A DNA stretch of 64,000 nt from Burkholderia lata (GCF_902499335.1 NZ_CABVQK010000013.1:62001-126000), one strand, 5' to 3'; shown: positions 25,146-34,270, numbered from the stretch's first letter. Numbers and translations: made by a program. The notes: generated by a model not told the origin, from the letters alone.

Positions 25146-26132
25146 ATGATCGAATTCGCGTTGTTCGGCGCGGGACGGATCGGCAAGATTCACGCGGCGA
25201 ATCTCGCGCGCCATCCGGGTGCGAAGCTGAAGTACGTCGTCGACCGGCATGCGCCGTCGGCCGACGCGCTGGCCCATGCGCACGGCGCGCAGGTGGCCGA
25301 CGTCGAGCGCGCGCTCGGCGATCCGGCCGTCCGCGCCGTGGTGATCGCATCGAGCACCGACACGCACGCGGACCTGATCGTCGCGGCCGCGAACGCTGGC
25401 AAGGCCGTGTTCTGCGAGAAGCCCGTCGACCTGACCGTCGAGCGCTCGCGTGTGTGCGCGGACGCCGTCCGGCGCAGCGGCGTGACCTGCATGATCGGCT
25501 TCCAGCGCCGCTTCGACCCGACGTTCGCCGCGCTGAAGGCGCGCGTCGAGCGCGGCGAGATCGGTGCGCCGGAAATGCTGGTCGTCACGAGCCGCGACCC
25601 GGGCGCGCCGCCCGTCGACTACATCCGCAGCTCGGGCGGCATCTTCAAGGACATGCTGATCCACGATTTCGACGTGTTCCGCTGGATCCTCGGCGACGAA
25701 GCGCAGACGCTGCACGCGACCGGCAGTTGCCTGACCGATCCGGCCGTGCACGACGCCGGCGACATCGATTCGACCGCCGTGACGATCCGCACGCGCCGCG
25801 GGCTGCTGTGCCAGATCAACACGTCGCGGCGTGCCGCCTACGGCTACGACCAGCGTTTCGAGCTGCTCGGCAGCAGCGGAATGCTGCAGGCCGGCAATGT
25901 GCGGCCGACCGAGGTGAGCGCGTGGCTCGCGGGCGGCATCGCGACGGACGTGCCGGAGCCGTTCTTCCTCGAGCGCTACCGGCACGCTTACGCGGCCGAG
26001 ATCGCGCACTTCGTCGACGCGCTGCGCGACGGCACGCCGGTCCGCACGACGATCGACGACGGGCTCGCCGCGCTCGAACTGGCCGAGGCCGCGATGACGT
26101 CGTGGAAAACGGGGCGCGTAATCGACCTGTAG
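25146..26132 (+). CDS. iolG: inositol 2-dehydrogenase / Gfo-Idh-MocA oxidoreductase
   Basis: NAD(P)-dependent dehydrogenase of 328 residues that should oxidise a cyclitol hydroxyl to a keto group. The Rossmann motif G-A-G-R-I-G is at residues 8-13; the catalytic set is K92 in C-E-K-P, D169 and H173, matching K97, D172 and H176 of Bacillus IolG in spacing. AGGAGA precedes the ATG. As last gene of the plus-strand unit it supports a cyclitol pathway. The family also includes rhizobial MocA, used in rhizopine catabolism, and other sugar dehydrogenases, so the exact substrate is inferred. Confidence 0.85.
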   Translation: MIEFALFGAGRIGKIHAANLARHPGAKLKYVVDRHAPSADALAHAHGAQVADVERALGDPAVRAVVIASSTDTHADLIVAAANAGKAVFCEKPVDLTVERSRVCADAVRRSGVTCMIGFQRRFDPTFAALKARVERGEIGAPEMLVVTSRDPGAPPVDYIRSSGGIFKDMLIHDFDVFRWILGDEAQTLHATGSCLTDPAVHDAGDIDSTAVTIRTRRGLLCQINTSRRAAYGYDQRFELLGSSGMLQAGNVRPTEVSAWLAGGIATDVPEPFFLERYRHAYAAEIAHFVDALRDGTPVRTTIDDGLAALELAEAAMTSWKTGRVIDL

Positions 26133-26324
26133 CGCAACCGGTGGCAGGCGGCGGCGAACCGCGCAAGCGGGCCGCCGCCGGATGATCGGCGGCCCGCCCG
26201 GTCGATACGCGGCAAGCGTGCGACCGCATCGGGAAAATTTGCCGAAGCGTCGCGCGGCATGCGCGTGAAAGCACGTATGATGGCGAATTGATCTGCGTCG
26301 CCGACATCCCGCTTTTTCACCACC

Positions 26325-27011
26325 ATGCTCGATCACCTCATCTGCGACTGCGACGGCGTGCTCGTCGACAGCGAAGTCATCGCCGACCGCGTACTGCTCG
26401 ACACGCTGTCCACCACGTTCCCGAATCTCGATTTCGAAGCCGCGGCAAAATCGGCGTTCGGCCAGCAGACGTCGCGCTTCCTGGCGGGAATCGAATCCCG
26501 CTTCGGGATCGAGATGCCCGCCAACTTCATCGAGACCATCGAGCACAACATCGAGAGCGCGCTGGCGCAATCGCTCGCGCCGATCTCCGGCGTGCGCGAC
26601 GCGCTGCTGAAGGTGAGCCTGCCCGCGGCCGTCGTGTCGAACAGCCGGCTCGCGCGTGTGCGCAGCTCGCTGAAGCGCGCGGCGCTCACCGAGATCTTCG
26701 GCGATCGCGTGTTCAGCTCCGAGCAGGTGGCGCGGCCGAAGCCCTATCCCGACGTCTACCTGCATGCGGCGCACACGCTCGGCGTCGCGCCGGAGCGCTG
26801 CATCGTCGTCGAGGACAGCGTGTCGGGGTTGAATGCCGCGCGTGCGGCGGGCATGAAGACGATCGCGTTCGTCGGCGCGAGCCACATCCCCGACAACTAC
26901 GCGGACGCGCTGCGCGCGATGGGCATCACGCGGATCATGCGCAAGATGGACGAACTGCCGGCGTTCGTCGAAGCCGGCATGCGCGGCGAATTCAAGGACG
27001 TGCAGTCCTGA
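26325..27011 (+). CDS. HAD-superfamily phosphatase
   Basis: 228-residue hydrolase with the four HAD motifs: D8-C-D10-G-V-L (nucleophile and acid/base), a Ser in V-V-S-N-S near residue 105, Lys in R-P-K-P-Y-P, and E-D-S-V-S-G-L-N-A-A near 166. The helical cap between motifs I and II is of the beta-phosphoglucomutase/YieH kind, so a small sugar phosphate is the probable substrate. It starts 192 bases after iolG, and a role in the same cyclitol pathway is possible but not shown. Confidence 0.87.
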   Translation: MLDHLICDCDGVLVDSEVIADRVLLDTLSTTFPNLDFEAAAKSAFGQQTSRFLAGIESRFGIEMPANFIETIEHNIESALAQSLAPISGVRDALLKVSLPAAVVSNSRLARVRSSLKRAALTEIFGDRVFSSEQVARPKPYPDVYLHAAHTLGVAPERCIVVEDSVSGLNAARAAGMKTIAFVGASHIPDNYADALRAMGITRIMRKMDELPAFVEAGMRGEFKDVQS

Positions 27012-27021
27012 CGATCATGCC

Positions 27022-27044
27022 GGCCCGATCAGGCTGATCGGGCC
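27022..27044 (+). terminator. terminator-like hairpin after the HAD gene
   Basis: Perfect 10-bp stem GGCCCGATCA / TGATCGGGCC with a 3-base loop, 10 bases after the stop and between convergent genes. There is no T run, so the assignment is tentative. Confidence 0.4.
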
Positions 27045-27104
27045 AATCCGGCGTGCGCCGGTTCACGCACGCCGTGCCACGGGCGCAAATGCGCCCGCCT
27101 TCCC

Positions 27105-27815
27105 TCAGGCCGGTTCGCAGCAGCGCTCGCGCGCGGCGGCCAGCGCCTCGCGGAACTCGACCAGTTCCGCGATCGTCAGCATCGGCAGCCCGTGCTGTTG
27201 CGCGAAACGCTCGACATCGTCGCCGCGCGTCATCGTGCCATCCGGATTCATCAGCTCGCACAGCACGCCGGCCGGCTTCAGGCCCGCGAGGATCGACAGG
27301 TCGACCGTGCCTTCGGTGTGACCGCGGCGGGCCAGCACACCACCCGGCTGCGCACGCAACGGAAACACGTGGCCGGGGCGCACGATGTCGTGCGGCTTCG
27401 CCCCTTCGGCGATGGCCGCGCGGATCGTCGTCACGCGATCGGCCGCCGACACGCCCGTATGCACGCCCTCGCGTGCCTCGATCGAAACGGTGAACGCAGT
27501 GCCGTTGCGGCTTTCGTTGGTCTGCACCATCGGCGGCAGCTCGAGCGCGCGCACCGTGTCGTCGGTCAGGCACAGGCACACGATGCCGCTGCATTCGCGG
27601 ATCAGCAGTGCCATCGTCTCGGGCGTGATGCGCTCGGCGGCAACGATCAGGTCGGCTTCGTTCTCGCGGTCGTGGTCGTCCTGCAGCACGACCGCACGGC
27701 CTGCGCGCATCGCTTCGAGCGCGGCGGCGATGCGGGGCGGCACCGGTTCGGAATCCAGCAACGGGAGATCGGCAAAGGCGTCGGCGGGTGCCGACGAAAC
27801 GGACATCAAGGACAT
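27105..27815 (-). CDS. ribB: 3,4-dihydroxy-2-butanone 4-phosphate synthase
   Basis: Makes the four-carbon precursor of riboflavin from ribulose 5-phosphate. The 236-residue protein has the conserved D-D-H-D-R-E-N-E-A-D-L acidic loop and the R-R-G-H-T-E-G-T-V-D-L motif of RibB. It is the stand-alone enzyme: there is no GTP cyclohydrolase II domain. The ATG at 27815 has GAGGAG upstream. An FMN riboswitch 124 bases before the start shows that synthesis is shut off when FMN is plentiful. A separate rib operon is expected elsewhere in the genome. Confidence 0.95.
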   Translation of the reverse strand: MSLMSVSSAPADAFADLPLLDSEPVPPRIAAALEAMRAGRAVVLQDDHDRENEADLIVAAERITPETMALLIRECSGIVCLCLTDDTVRALELPPMVQTNESRNGTAFTVSIEAREGVHTGVSAADRVTTIRAAIAEGAKPHDIVRPGHVFPLRAQPGGVLARRGHTEGTVDLSILAGLKPAGVLCELMNPDGTMTRGDDVERFAQQHGLPMLTIAELVEFREALAAARERCCEPA

Positions 27816-27938
27816 GTGAAACGCTCCTCGCAAATACGATTTGGGCGAAAAACGTTTCAGGGCATTGCAAACAGACAGAACGACAACCCGCTTCGCACGC
27901 ACGGCGAAGCGGCCCTGACGGACATGACTATCTGCACA

Positions 27939-28077
27939 TCTTCTCTCATCCGGACTATGACCGTCGGCTCTGGCATTCGACCAGATCTGCTGACCCCGCG
28001 CGGATGCGCGGGCGCTCGCGGGCTCGCCGGCTTACGCCAGCCTACCGCCGGTGGGGAATTTCGCCCCGCCCTGAAGA
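27939..28077 (-). promoter_or_regulatory. FMN riboswitch (RFN element)
   Basis: On the minus strand the region starts with AGGGCGGGG-GAAATTCCCC, has the conserved ACCGGCGGTA segment, and ends with ATAGTCCGGATGAGAGAAGA: the hallmark parts of the RFN aptamer. It lies in the leader of ribB, where binding of FMN lowers expression. Confidence 0.95.
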
Positions 28078-28271
28078 CGCACTGATTGCCGGATGGGGCA
28101 ACCCCATCTGCGGCGGGCCAAGCATACAACAGCTGCGCGCGCGGCGCAGCGAACATCACCTAAAACCTTACTGACGACCCCGTCTAACGGCATCGTCCAA
28201 ACGGCCGACGAATGACCCGCGATCCCGCCCGAACGGCGAGCACGCGACCCGCTTTCGTGCGGCCTGCGCGA

Positions 28272-28973
28272 TCAGCCGGCCGCGTGCGCTGCATGGGCCG
28301 TGTGCGCCGCGTCGGGCACGAGCCAGCGCGGCGGCACCTCCGGGCTCACCGTCACGCGGAACGCGCGCGCCTCGCTGTCGCCCGGGTTGCGCAGGCTGTA
28401 CGGCTGGTCGGCGTCGAACACGATCGCGTCGCCGGTCGCGAGCAACTGGCGGCGGTCATGCACGCTGACTTCGAGCGTGCCCTCGCTGACCACGAGGTTG
28501 ACCGTCGTGCCGGGCGCGCGGCGCGCGCCGGGCTCCGTATGCAGCGGCGCGATCCGCAGCTCGTGGAACTCGGCCGCGGCCGGCTCGCCTTCCGGGTACA
28601 GCGCGCGTGCCGAGAAGCGGCCGTTCGAGCTGACGACGCGCGACGCGCGTTCGGCCGCCAGGTGCTCGAAGCCGTTCACCGCATGGCGGCGCAGGAATGC
28701 GGCGACCGATACCTTCAACGCCGCGGCGATCTTGCAGAGCACCTTGATCGACGGCACGCTACGCGCCGACTCGATCTGCGCGAGCATCGCGCGCGACACG
28801 CCGGACAGCCGCGCGAGCGCATCGAGCGACAGCTGCCGCTCGGCGCGCAATCGCGCGAGGTTCACACCAACGACCTGTTCGAGAACGTCGAGCGACGCGG
28901 ACGCCCGCGCATCGGCGGCGTTGCCGGACTCGAAGGAAGACACGTCGCGCACGAGCGCCAGGGATGAAGACAT
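28272..28973 (-). CDS. Xre-family regulator with C-terminal cupin domain
   Basis: 233-residue regulator: helix-turn-helix at about residues 38-92 (L-A-R-L-S-G-V-S-R-A-M-L-A-Q-I-E) and a cupin sensor domain at about 120-220 (G-T-T-V-N-L-V-V-S-E-G-T-L-E-V). Proteins of this kind often control nearby amino-acid or polyamine metabolism or export genes. GGAGG lies 7 bases before the ATG. The MFS exporter gene ends 218 bases upstream on the same strand and may or may not be its target. The last 15 residues are His/Ala-rich. Confidence 0.88.
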   Translation of the reverse strand: MSSSLALVRDVSSFESGNAADARASASLDVLEQVVGVNLARLRAERQLSLDALARLSGVSRAMLAQIESARSVPSIKVLCKIAAALKVSVAAFLRRHAVNGFEHLAAERASRVVSSNGRFSARALYPEGEPAAAEFHELRIAPLHTEPGARRAPGTTVNLVVSEGTLEVSVHDRRQLLATGDAIVFDADQPYSLRNPGDSEARAFRVTVSPEVPPRWLVPDAAHTAHAAHAAG

Positions 28974-29191
28974 AGCATTGCCTCCGGGCCGCTGTGCAGC
29001 CCTGCGTATGGGGTAAGCCGGGATCGGAATCGGGTTGCGCCAGCAACGGCGCGTATCGAAACGCTATCACCCGGTCTTGCACCGGCAAACGAAGTTATCT
29101 TCACACCGTTATCAGCATCGCGGAGGAATGCGTTTCTCGCGAACCTTTTCCCGCCGTTATCGCGTCGCATGGGCGCCGCTCATTGCGCCTC

Positions 29192-30367
29192 TCATTGCGC
29201 CGCCGGCGCCGCACCGCGTGCCGGCCCGCGCGCGTCGAGCCGCATCGCGAACCACGTGACGACGAGCGCCGCGAACGTCACCGCGACGGCGACCCATGGC
29301 AGCGCATCGAGCGCGAGGCCGTGTTCCAGCGCAAGGCCGCCGAGCCACGCGCCGAGCGCATTGCCGACGTTGAACGCGCCGATGTTCAGCGTCGATGCGA
29401 GATGCGGCGCGCTCGCGGCCTTTTCGACCACGTGCGCCTGGAGCGGCGGCACCGTCGCGAACGCGGCGATTCCCCATACGAACACGGTGACGGCCGCCGC
29501 GACCGGATGGTGGCTCGTCCTGGCGAACACGACCATCACGGCCATCAGCGCGACGAGGATCGCGATCAACGACGGCATCAGCGCACGGTCGGCGAGCTTG
29601 CCGCCGAGCGTGTTGCCGATCGTCAGACCCGCGCCGAACAGCACGAGGATCAGCGCGACCGCGCGCGGCGAATAGCCCGACACGGACTGGAGAATCGGCG
29701 CGATGTACGTGAACACGACGAACACGCCGCCGAAGCCGAGCACGGTCATCAACAGCGCGAGCCACACCTGCGGCTCCTTCAGCACGCGCACCTCATGGCC
29801 GAGGCCGGCCGGCCTGCTGTCGTGGCGGTTCGGCACGAGCGCAGCGACGCCGCCGAGCGCCAGCACGCCGAGTGCGGCGACGATCCAGAACGACGCACGC
29901 CAGCCGAGCAACTGCCCGACGAACGTGCCGAACGGCACGCCGAGCACGTTCGACAGCGTAAGCCCCGTGAACATCAGCGCGATCGCGCTCGCGCGCTTGT
30001 CGGCCGGCACGAGCGACGCGGCGACCACCGCACCGATACCGAAGAACGACCCGTGCGCGAACGACGTGACGACGCGCGCGACCATCAGCATCGCGTAGCC
30101 CGACGCGGTCGCGCACAGCACGTTGCCGACGATGAAGATCGCCATCAGCAACTGCAGCGCGGCCTTGCGCGGCATGCGGCTCGTCAGCACCGCAAGGAGC
30201 GGCGCGCCGGCCGCGACACCGAGCGCGTAGCCCGTGACCAGCAGGCCGGCCGACGGCAGCGACACGGCCAGGTCGTGCGCGACTTCGGGCAGCAGGCCCA
30301 TGATGATGAACTCGGTGGTACCGATGGCGAAGGCGCTGATCGCAAGCGCCAGTAACGGAATGGGCAT
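29192..30367 (-). CDS. MFS efflux transporter (AraJ-like, DHA1 family)
   Basis: 391-residue inner-membrane transporter with twelve hydrophobic segments. The N-terminus A-I-G-T-T-E-F-I-I-M-G-L-L-P and the following loop are characteristic of the AraJ/sugar-efflux/chloramphenicol-resistance branch of DHA1 antiporters. GGAGAACGTC precedes the ATG at 30367, which is the first residue of the transporter; an upstream extension in the same frame is not protein-like. It is divergent from the LysR regulator gene 144 bases away, which probably controls it. The exported compound cannot be told. Confidence 0.87.
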   Translation of the reverse strand: MPIPLLALAISAFAIGTTEFIIMGLLPEVAHDLAVSLPSAGLLVTGYALGVAAGAPLLAVLTSRMPRKAALQLLMAIFIVGNVLCATASGYAMLMVARVVTSFAHGSFFGIGAVVAASLVPADKRASAIALMFTGLTLSNVLGVPFGTFVGQLLGWRASFWIVAALGVLALGGVAALVPNRHDSRPAGLGHEVRVLKEPQVWLALLMTVLGFGGVFVVFTYIAPILQSVSGYSPRAVALILVLFGAGLTIGNTLGGKLADRALMPSLIAILVALMAVMVVFARTSHHPVAAAVTVFVWGIAAFATVPPLQAHVVEKAASAPHLASTLNIGAFNVGNALGAWLGGLALEHGLALDALPWVAVAVTFAALVVTWFAMRLDARGPARGAAPAAQ

Positions 30368-30455
30368 GACGTTCTCCGGAAGGCGGCGGACGCGGCGCCC
30401 GGTCAGTGCCGCACCGCACAAAAGGCAGGATGTGCGCATTGTCCCGAAGATGCCT

Positions 30456-30497
30456 ATATTTGATAATTGGCGTGGCATTTGAACCATTTTCAAATAT
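30456..30497. promoter_or_regulatory. AT-rich inverted repeat between the MFS and LysR genes
   Basis: ATATTTGA (30456-30463) and TCAAATAT (30490-30497) are perfect inverted repeats in an AT-rich patch directly before the LysR gene. This is where a LysR regulator would bind to control itself and the divergent transporter. Confidence 0.5.
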
Positions 30498-30511
30498 TTC
30501 TGAAAAATCGC

Positions 30512-31453
30512 ATGGATCGACTGGGCGATATCCGGCTGTTCGTCGAAGCAGCCGAACTGGGCAGCCTGTCCGCCGCCGGGCGCAAGCTGAACCTCACGCC
30601 GGCCGCCGCGAGTGCACGCCTCGCGAAGCTCGAGGCGGCGGTCGCTACCCGGCTGTTCGACCGTTCGACCCGGCAGTTGCGGCTCACCGACGAGGGCCGC
30701 CTGTACCTGAACGGCTGCCGGCAGGCGCTGCAGGCGCTCGACGACGCGAATGCGCTGCTGCAGGCCGGCCGCAACGTCGTCGGCGGCCGGGTGCGGCTGT
30801 CGGCGACGTCCGATTTCGGCCGCCGCCGGCTGCTCGACTGGCTCGACGAATTCACCGCGCGCTACCCGGACGTGACGTTCTCGCTGACGGCGTCCGACTC
30901 GACGGTGAACCTGTGGCAGGACGAGATCGACCTCGCGATCCGCTTCGCCGCGCCGCCCGACGGCGCGCTGATCGCCCGCCGGCTTGCCGCGGACCGGCGC
31001 GTGCCGTGCGCGGCGCCGTCGTTCATCGAACGCCACGGCTTGCCGCGTGATCCGCACGATCTGGCCCGCTTTCCGTGCAACGTGATCACGGTGGCATCCG
31101 GGCCGATGAACACGTGGCGCTTCACGCGCGGCGACCGAGGCGACGATATGCAGACCTGCACGGTGCCGCTCGCCACCGCGTTCGAGACCAACGACGGCGG
31201 CCTTGCCCGCGAGTGGGCGCTGCGCGGCCGCGGCATCGTGCTGAACTCGATCTGGGATGTTGCCGACGACATCCGCGCCGGGCGGCTCAAGGTCCTGCTG
31301 CCCGACTGGCGGCACCAGAGCGCGCCGCTGCACGCGATCTATCCCGGCAAGCGCTACATGGCACCCCGCGTACGCGTGCTGCTCGACTTTCTCGCCGAAC
31401 GCTTCGCGCGCGAGGAAGCCGCGCACGAAGACCTGCTGAACGCGTGCCGCTGA
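30512..31453 (+). CDS. LysR-family transcriptional regulator
   Basis: 313-residue regulator. Residues 1-60 form the typical winged helix-turn-helix (L-S-A-A-G-R-K-L-N-L-T-P-A-A-A-S-A-R-L-A-K-L-E), followed by a periplasmic-binding-protein-like effector domain starting near residue 90. The ATG at 30512 fits the usual LysR N-terminus; the earlier ATG at 30467 adds residues unlike the family and runs through the inverted repeat. It is divergent from the MFS transporter and is its probable regulator. Confidence 0.88.
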   Translation: MDRLGDIRLFVEAAELGSLSAAGRKLNLTPAAASARLAKLEAAVATRLFDRSTRQLRLTDEGRLYLNGCRQALQALDDANALLQAGRNVVGGRVRLSATSDFGRRRLLDWLDEFTARYPDVTFSLTASDSTVNLWQDEIDLAIRFAAPPDGALIARRLAADRRVPCAAPSFIERHGLPRDPHDLARFPCNVITVASGPMNTWRFTRGDRGDDMQTCTVPLATAFETNDGGLAREWALRGRGIVLNSIWDVADDIRAGRLKVLLPDWRHQSAPLHAIYPGKRYMAPRVRVLLDFLAERFAREEAAHEDLLNACR

Positions 31454-31543
31454 CGGCCGGCACGCCGCCATTCAGGGGTCGGAACGTGGCGGGCTGCGTC
31501 GCGCGCCCGCAACCCGCGGCCCGTCCCGGGCGGCATGAAAAGC

Positions 31544-31549
31544 TATAAT
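31544..31549 (+). promoter_or_regulatory. consensus -10 box before miaB
   Basis: TATAAT, a perfect -10 hexamer, lies 121 bases before the miaB start inside a short AAAGCT/AGCTTT hairpin. No clear -35 box is seen 17 bases upstream. Confidence 0.35.
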
Positions 31550-31669
31550 GGAAAGCTTTCCCGACGGCTTTTCATGCTGGCTGCGCGCCATCCGCGCGCA
31601 GCGCAAGGCCGTCCCGATTCACCCTATAGACGACGCCCCCAGGTCAACCACTGCGAACGGCGAACCCCC

Positions 31670-33043
31670 ATGACCAAGAAAGTTTACGTAAAGACCTTCG
31701 GCTGCCAGATGAACGAGTATGACTCGGACAAGATGGTGGACGTGCTGAATGCGGCCGAAGGCCTCGAAAAGACCGATACGCCGGAAGACGCCGACATCAT
31801 CCTGTTCAACACGTGCTCGGTGCGTGAAAAGGCGCAGGAGAAGGTGTTCTCCGATCTCGGCCGCGCGCGCGCGCTGAAGGAAGCGAAGCCCGGCCTGCTG
31901 ATCGGCGTCGGCGGCTGCGTCGCGAGCCAGGAAGGCGCATCGATCGTGTCGCGCGCGCCGTACGTCGACCTCGTGTTCGGCCCGCAAACCCTGCACCGCC
32001 TGCCGCAGATGATCGACGCGCGCCGCGAGAGCGGCCGTGCGCAGGTCGACATCTCGTTCCCCGAGATCGAGAAGTTCGACCACCTGCCGCCCGCGCGCGT
32101 CGAGGGCCCGAGCGCGTTCGTGTCGATCATGGAAGGCTGCTCGAAGTACTGCAGCTACTGCGTGGTGCCGTACACGCGCGGCGATGAAGTGTCGCGCCCG
32201 CTCGACGACGTGCTGACCGAAGTGGCCGGCCTCGCCGACCAGGGCGTGCGCGAAGTCACGCTGCTCGGCCAGAACGTGAACGCCTATCGTGGCGCGCTGG
32301 CGGCCGGCTCGGCGGAAATCGCCGATTTCGCGACGCTGATCGAATATGTCGCCGATATCCCCGGCATCGAGCGGATCCGCTACACCACTTCGCACCCGAA
32401 GGAATTCACGCAGCGCCTGATCGACACCTACGCGAAGGTGCCGAAGCTCGTGAGCCACCTGCACCTGCCCGTCCAGCACGGTTCCGACCGCATCCTGATG
32501 GCGATGAAGCGCGGCTACACGGTGCTCGAATACAAGTCGGTGATCCGCAAGCTGCGCGCGATCCGCCCGGACCTGTCGCTGTCGACCGACATGATCGTCG
32601 GCTTCCCCGGCGAGACCGAGGACGATTTCGACAAGATGATGGCGCTCGTGCACGAGATGAGCTACGACACCAGCTTCTCGTTCATCTACAGCCCGCGCCC
32701 CGGCACGCCGGCCGCGAACCTGCACGACGACACGCCGCGCGAAGTGAAGCTCAAACGCCTGCAACATCTGCAGGCGACCATCGAGGAAAACGTCGCGCGC
32801 ATCAGCCAGTCGATGGTCGGGAAGGTCGAGCGGATCCTCGTCGAGGGCCCGTCGCGCAAGGACCCGAACGAACTCGCGGGCCGCACCGAGAACAACCGGG
32901 TCGTGAATTTCCCGGCGCCGCTCGCGTCGCACCCGCGCCTGATCGGCCAGATGATCGACGTGAAGATCAACCACGCGTACCCGCATTCGCTGCGCGGCGA
33001 GCTCGTGCTCGTCAGCGACGACGCGAGCGCGGCCACCCATTGA
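31670..33043 (+). CDS. miaB: tRNA-2-methylthio-N6-dimethylallyladenosine synthase
   Basis: Radical-SAM methylthiotransferase acting on i6A37 of tRNAs that read codons beginning with U. The 457-residue protein has the N-terminal domain cysteines C12, C49 and C83 for the auxiliary iron-sulfur cluster, the radical-SAM motif C157-xxx-C161-xx-C164, and a C-terminal TRAM RNA-binding domain. There is no clear Shine-Dalgarno site before the ATG at 31670, although the protein begins exactly as expected. It heads the conserved miaB-phoH-ybeY-corC-lnt run. Confidence 0.96.
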   Translation: MTKKVYVKTFGCQMNEYDSDKMVDVLNAAEGLEKTDTPEDADIILFNTCSVREKAQEKVFSDLGRARALKEAKPGLLIGVGGCVASQEGASIVSRAPYVDLVFGPQTLHRLPQMIDARRESGRAQVDISFPEIEKFDHLPPARVEGPSAFVSIMEGCSKYCSYCVVPYTRGDEVSRPLDDVLTEVAGLADQGVREVTLLGQNVNAYRGALAAGSAEIADFATLIEYVADIPGIERIRYTTSHPKEFTQRLIDTYAKVPKLVSHLHLPVQHGSDRILMAMKRGYTVLEYKSVIRKLRAIRPDLSLSTDMIVGFPGETEDDFDKMMALVHEMSYDTSFSFIYSPRPGTPAANLHDDTPREVKLKRLQHLQATIEENVARISQSMVGKVERILVEGPSRKDPNELAGRTENNRVVNFPAPLASHPRLIGQMIDVKINHAYPHSLRGELVLVSDDASAATH

Positions 33044-33076
33044 CCGACTGACGCTCAACAGGAACCCGACGCCACT

Positions 33077-34123
33077 TTGAAGCCGACCCAAGCACTGGAA
33101 TTCGTCGCGCCGCGCGACGACAATGCGCGCCTTGCCAACCTCTGCGGCCCGCTCGACGAGAACCTGCGGCAGATCGAGCAGGCGCTCGACGTCACGCTGT
33201 CGCGACGCGGCCACCGGATCGCGATCCGCGGGCGCGGCGCCAAGCTCGCGCTCGCCGCACTCGAGAACTTCTACAACCGCGCGCGCGATGCGCTGTCGGT
33301 CGACGACATCCAGCTCGCGCTGGTCGAAGTGCGCCACACGTCCGGCAACGGCCGTCAGGACACGCTCGACGTGCGCTTTCGCGGCGATCCCGACCATCCG
33401 TTCGACGAGCCTGTCGTGCAGCTGGACGCCAGCGAGCCGGAAGAGGAGCCCGGACCGAAGCTCTACACGCGGCGCGCCGACCTGCGCGGCCGCACGCCGG
33501 CGCAGCGCGAATACCTGAAGCAGATCCTGTCGCACGACGTGACGCTCGGCATCGGGCCGGCCGGCACCGGCAAGACCTACCTCGCGGTCGCGTGCGCGGT
33601 CGACGCGCTCGAGCGCGACCAGGTCAAGCGGATCGTGCTGACGCGCCCGGCCGTCGAGGCCGGCGAGCGGCTCGGCTTCCTGCCGGGCGATCTCGCGCAG
33701 AAGGTCGACCCGTACCTGCGTCCGTTGTACGACGCGCTGTACGACCTGCTCGGCTTCGACAAGACGGCGAAGATGTTCGAGCGCCAGATGATCGAGATCG
33801 CGCCGCTCGCGTACATGCGCGGCCGCACGCTGAACCACGCGTTCATCATCCTCGACGAGGCGCAGAACACGACGCCCGAGCAGATGAAGATGTTCCTCAC
33901 GCGGATCGGCTTCGGCTCGAAGGCAGTCGTGACCGGCGACACGAGCCAGGTCGACCTGCCGCGCGGACACAAGAGCGGCCTCGTCGAGGCGCAGCAGGTG
34001 CTCGGCGGCGTGCGCGGCATCGCGCTCACGCGCTTCACGAGCGCGGACGTCGTGCGCCATCCGCTCGTCGCGCGCATCGTCGAGGCGTACGACGAATTCC
34101 ACGCGCAGCACCAGGACGGCTGA
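33077..34123 (+). CDS. ybeZ: PhoH-like ATPase (YbeZ)
   Basis: 348-residue P-loop ATPase thought to act with YbeY in RNA or ribosome metabolism. Walker A is G-P-A-G-T-G-K-T at residues 160-167 and Walker B the I-I-L-D-E-A-Q-N region near 255; the segment before residue 130 is the KH-like N-terminal domain of this family. The start is TTG at 33077, since no ATG or GTG nearby gives the family's N-terminus. It lies 33 bases after miaB and before ybeY, the standard order. Confidence 0.93.
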   Translation: MKPTQALEFVAPRDDNARLANLCGPLDENLRQIEQALDVTLSRRGHRIAIRGRGAKLALAALENFYNRARDALSVDDIQLALVEVRHTSGNGRQDTLDVRFRGDPDHPFDEPVVQLDASEPEEEPGPKLYTRRADLRGRTPAQREYLKQILSHDVTLGIGPAGTGKTYLAVACAVDALERDQVKRIVLTRPAVEAGERLGFLPGDLAQKVDPYLRPLYDALYDLLGFDKTAKMFERQMIEIAPLAYMRGRTLNHAFIILDEAQNTTPEQMKMFLTRIGFGSKAVVTGDTSQVDLPRGHKSGLVEAQQVLGGVRGIALTRFTSADVVRHPLVARIVEAYDEFHAQHQDG

Positions 34124-34159
34124 CCGGCCGGCGGCACTTGCACGCCGCCCCGGCCCGAC

Positions 34160-34200
34160 AGCCCGGCCCGGCCCGCCAGACGGCGCGCCGGGCTTTTTTT
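34160..34200 (+). terminator. rho-independent terminator after ybeZ
   Basis: AGCCCGGC (34160-34167) pairs with GCCGGGCT (34187-34194) around a GC-rich loop that can itself fold, followed by seven T. It sits between ybeZ and ybeY, which are usually co-transcribed, so ybeY may need its own promoter here. Confidence 0.75.
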
Positions 34201-34270
34201 CGCCTGCGTGAATTCGGGTGCGATCGGCCGTTTGGTGTATCCTCAACGCGTCCTAATCGCCGCACGCGTC

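Noticed and set aside
26147..26179. GGCGGCGGC/GCCGCCGCC hairpin after iolG as terminator
   Set aside because: Stem present but with a 15-base structured loop, no T run, and a same-strand gene following; support is too weak.
29192..31471. Reading the MFS transporter as a 759-residue fusion
   Set aside because: The extra N-terminal part is antisense to the LysR gene; the transporter begins cleanly at 30367 with its own ribosome site.
31619..34246. 875-residue frame antisense to miaB and ybeZ
   Set aside because: It mirrors two well-supported genes and shows no family signature.
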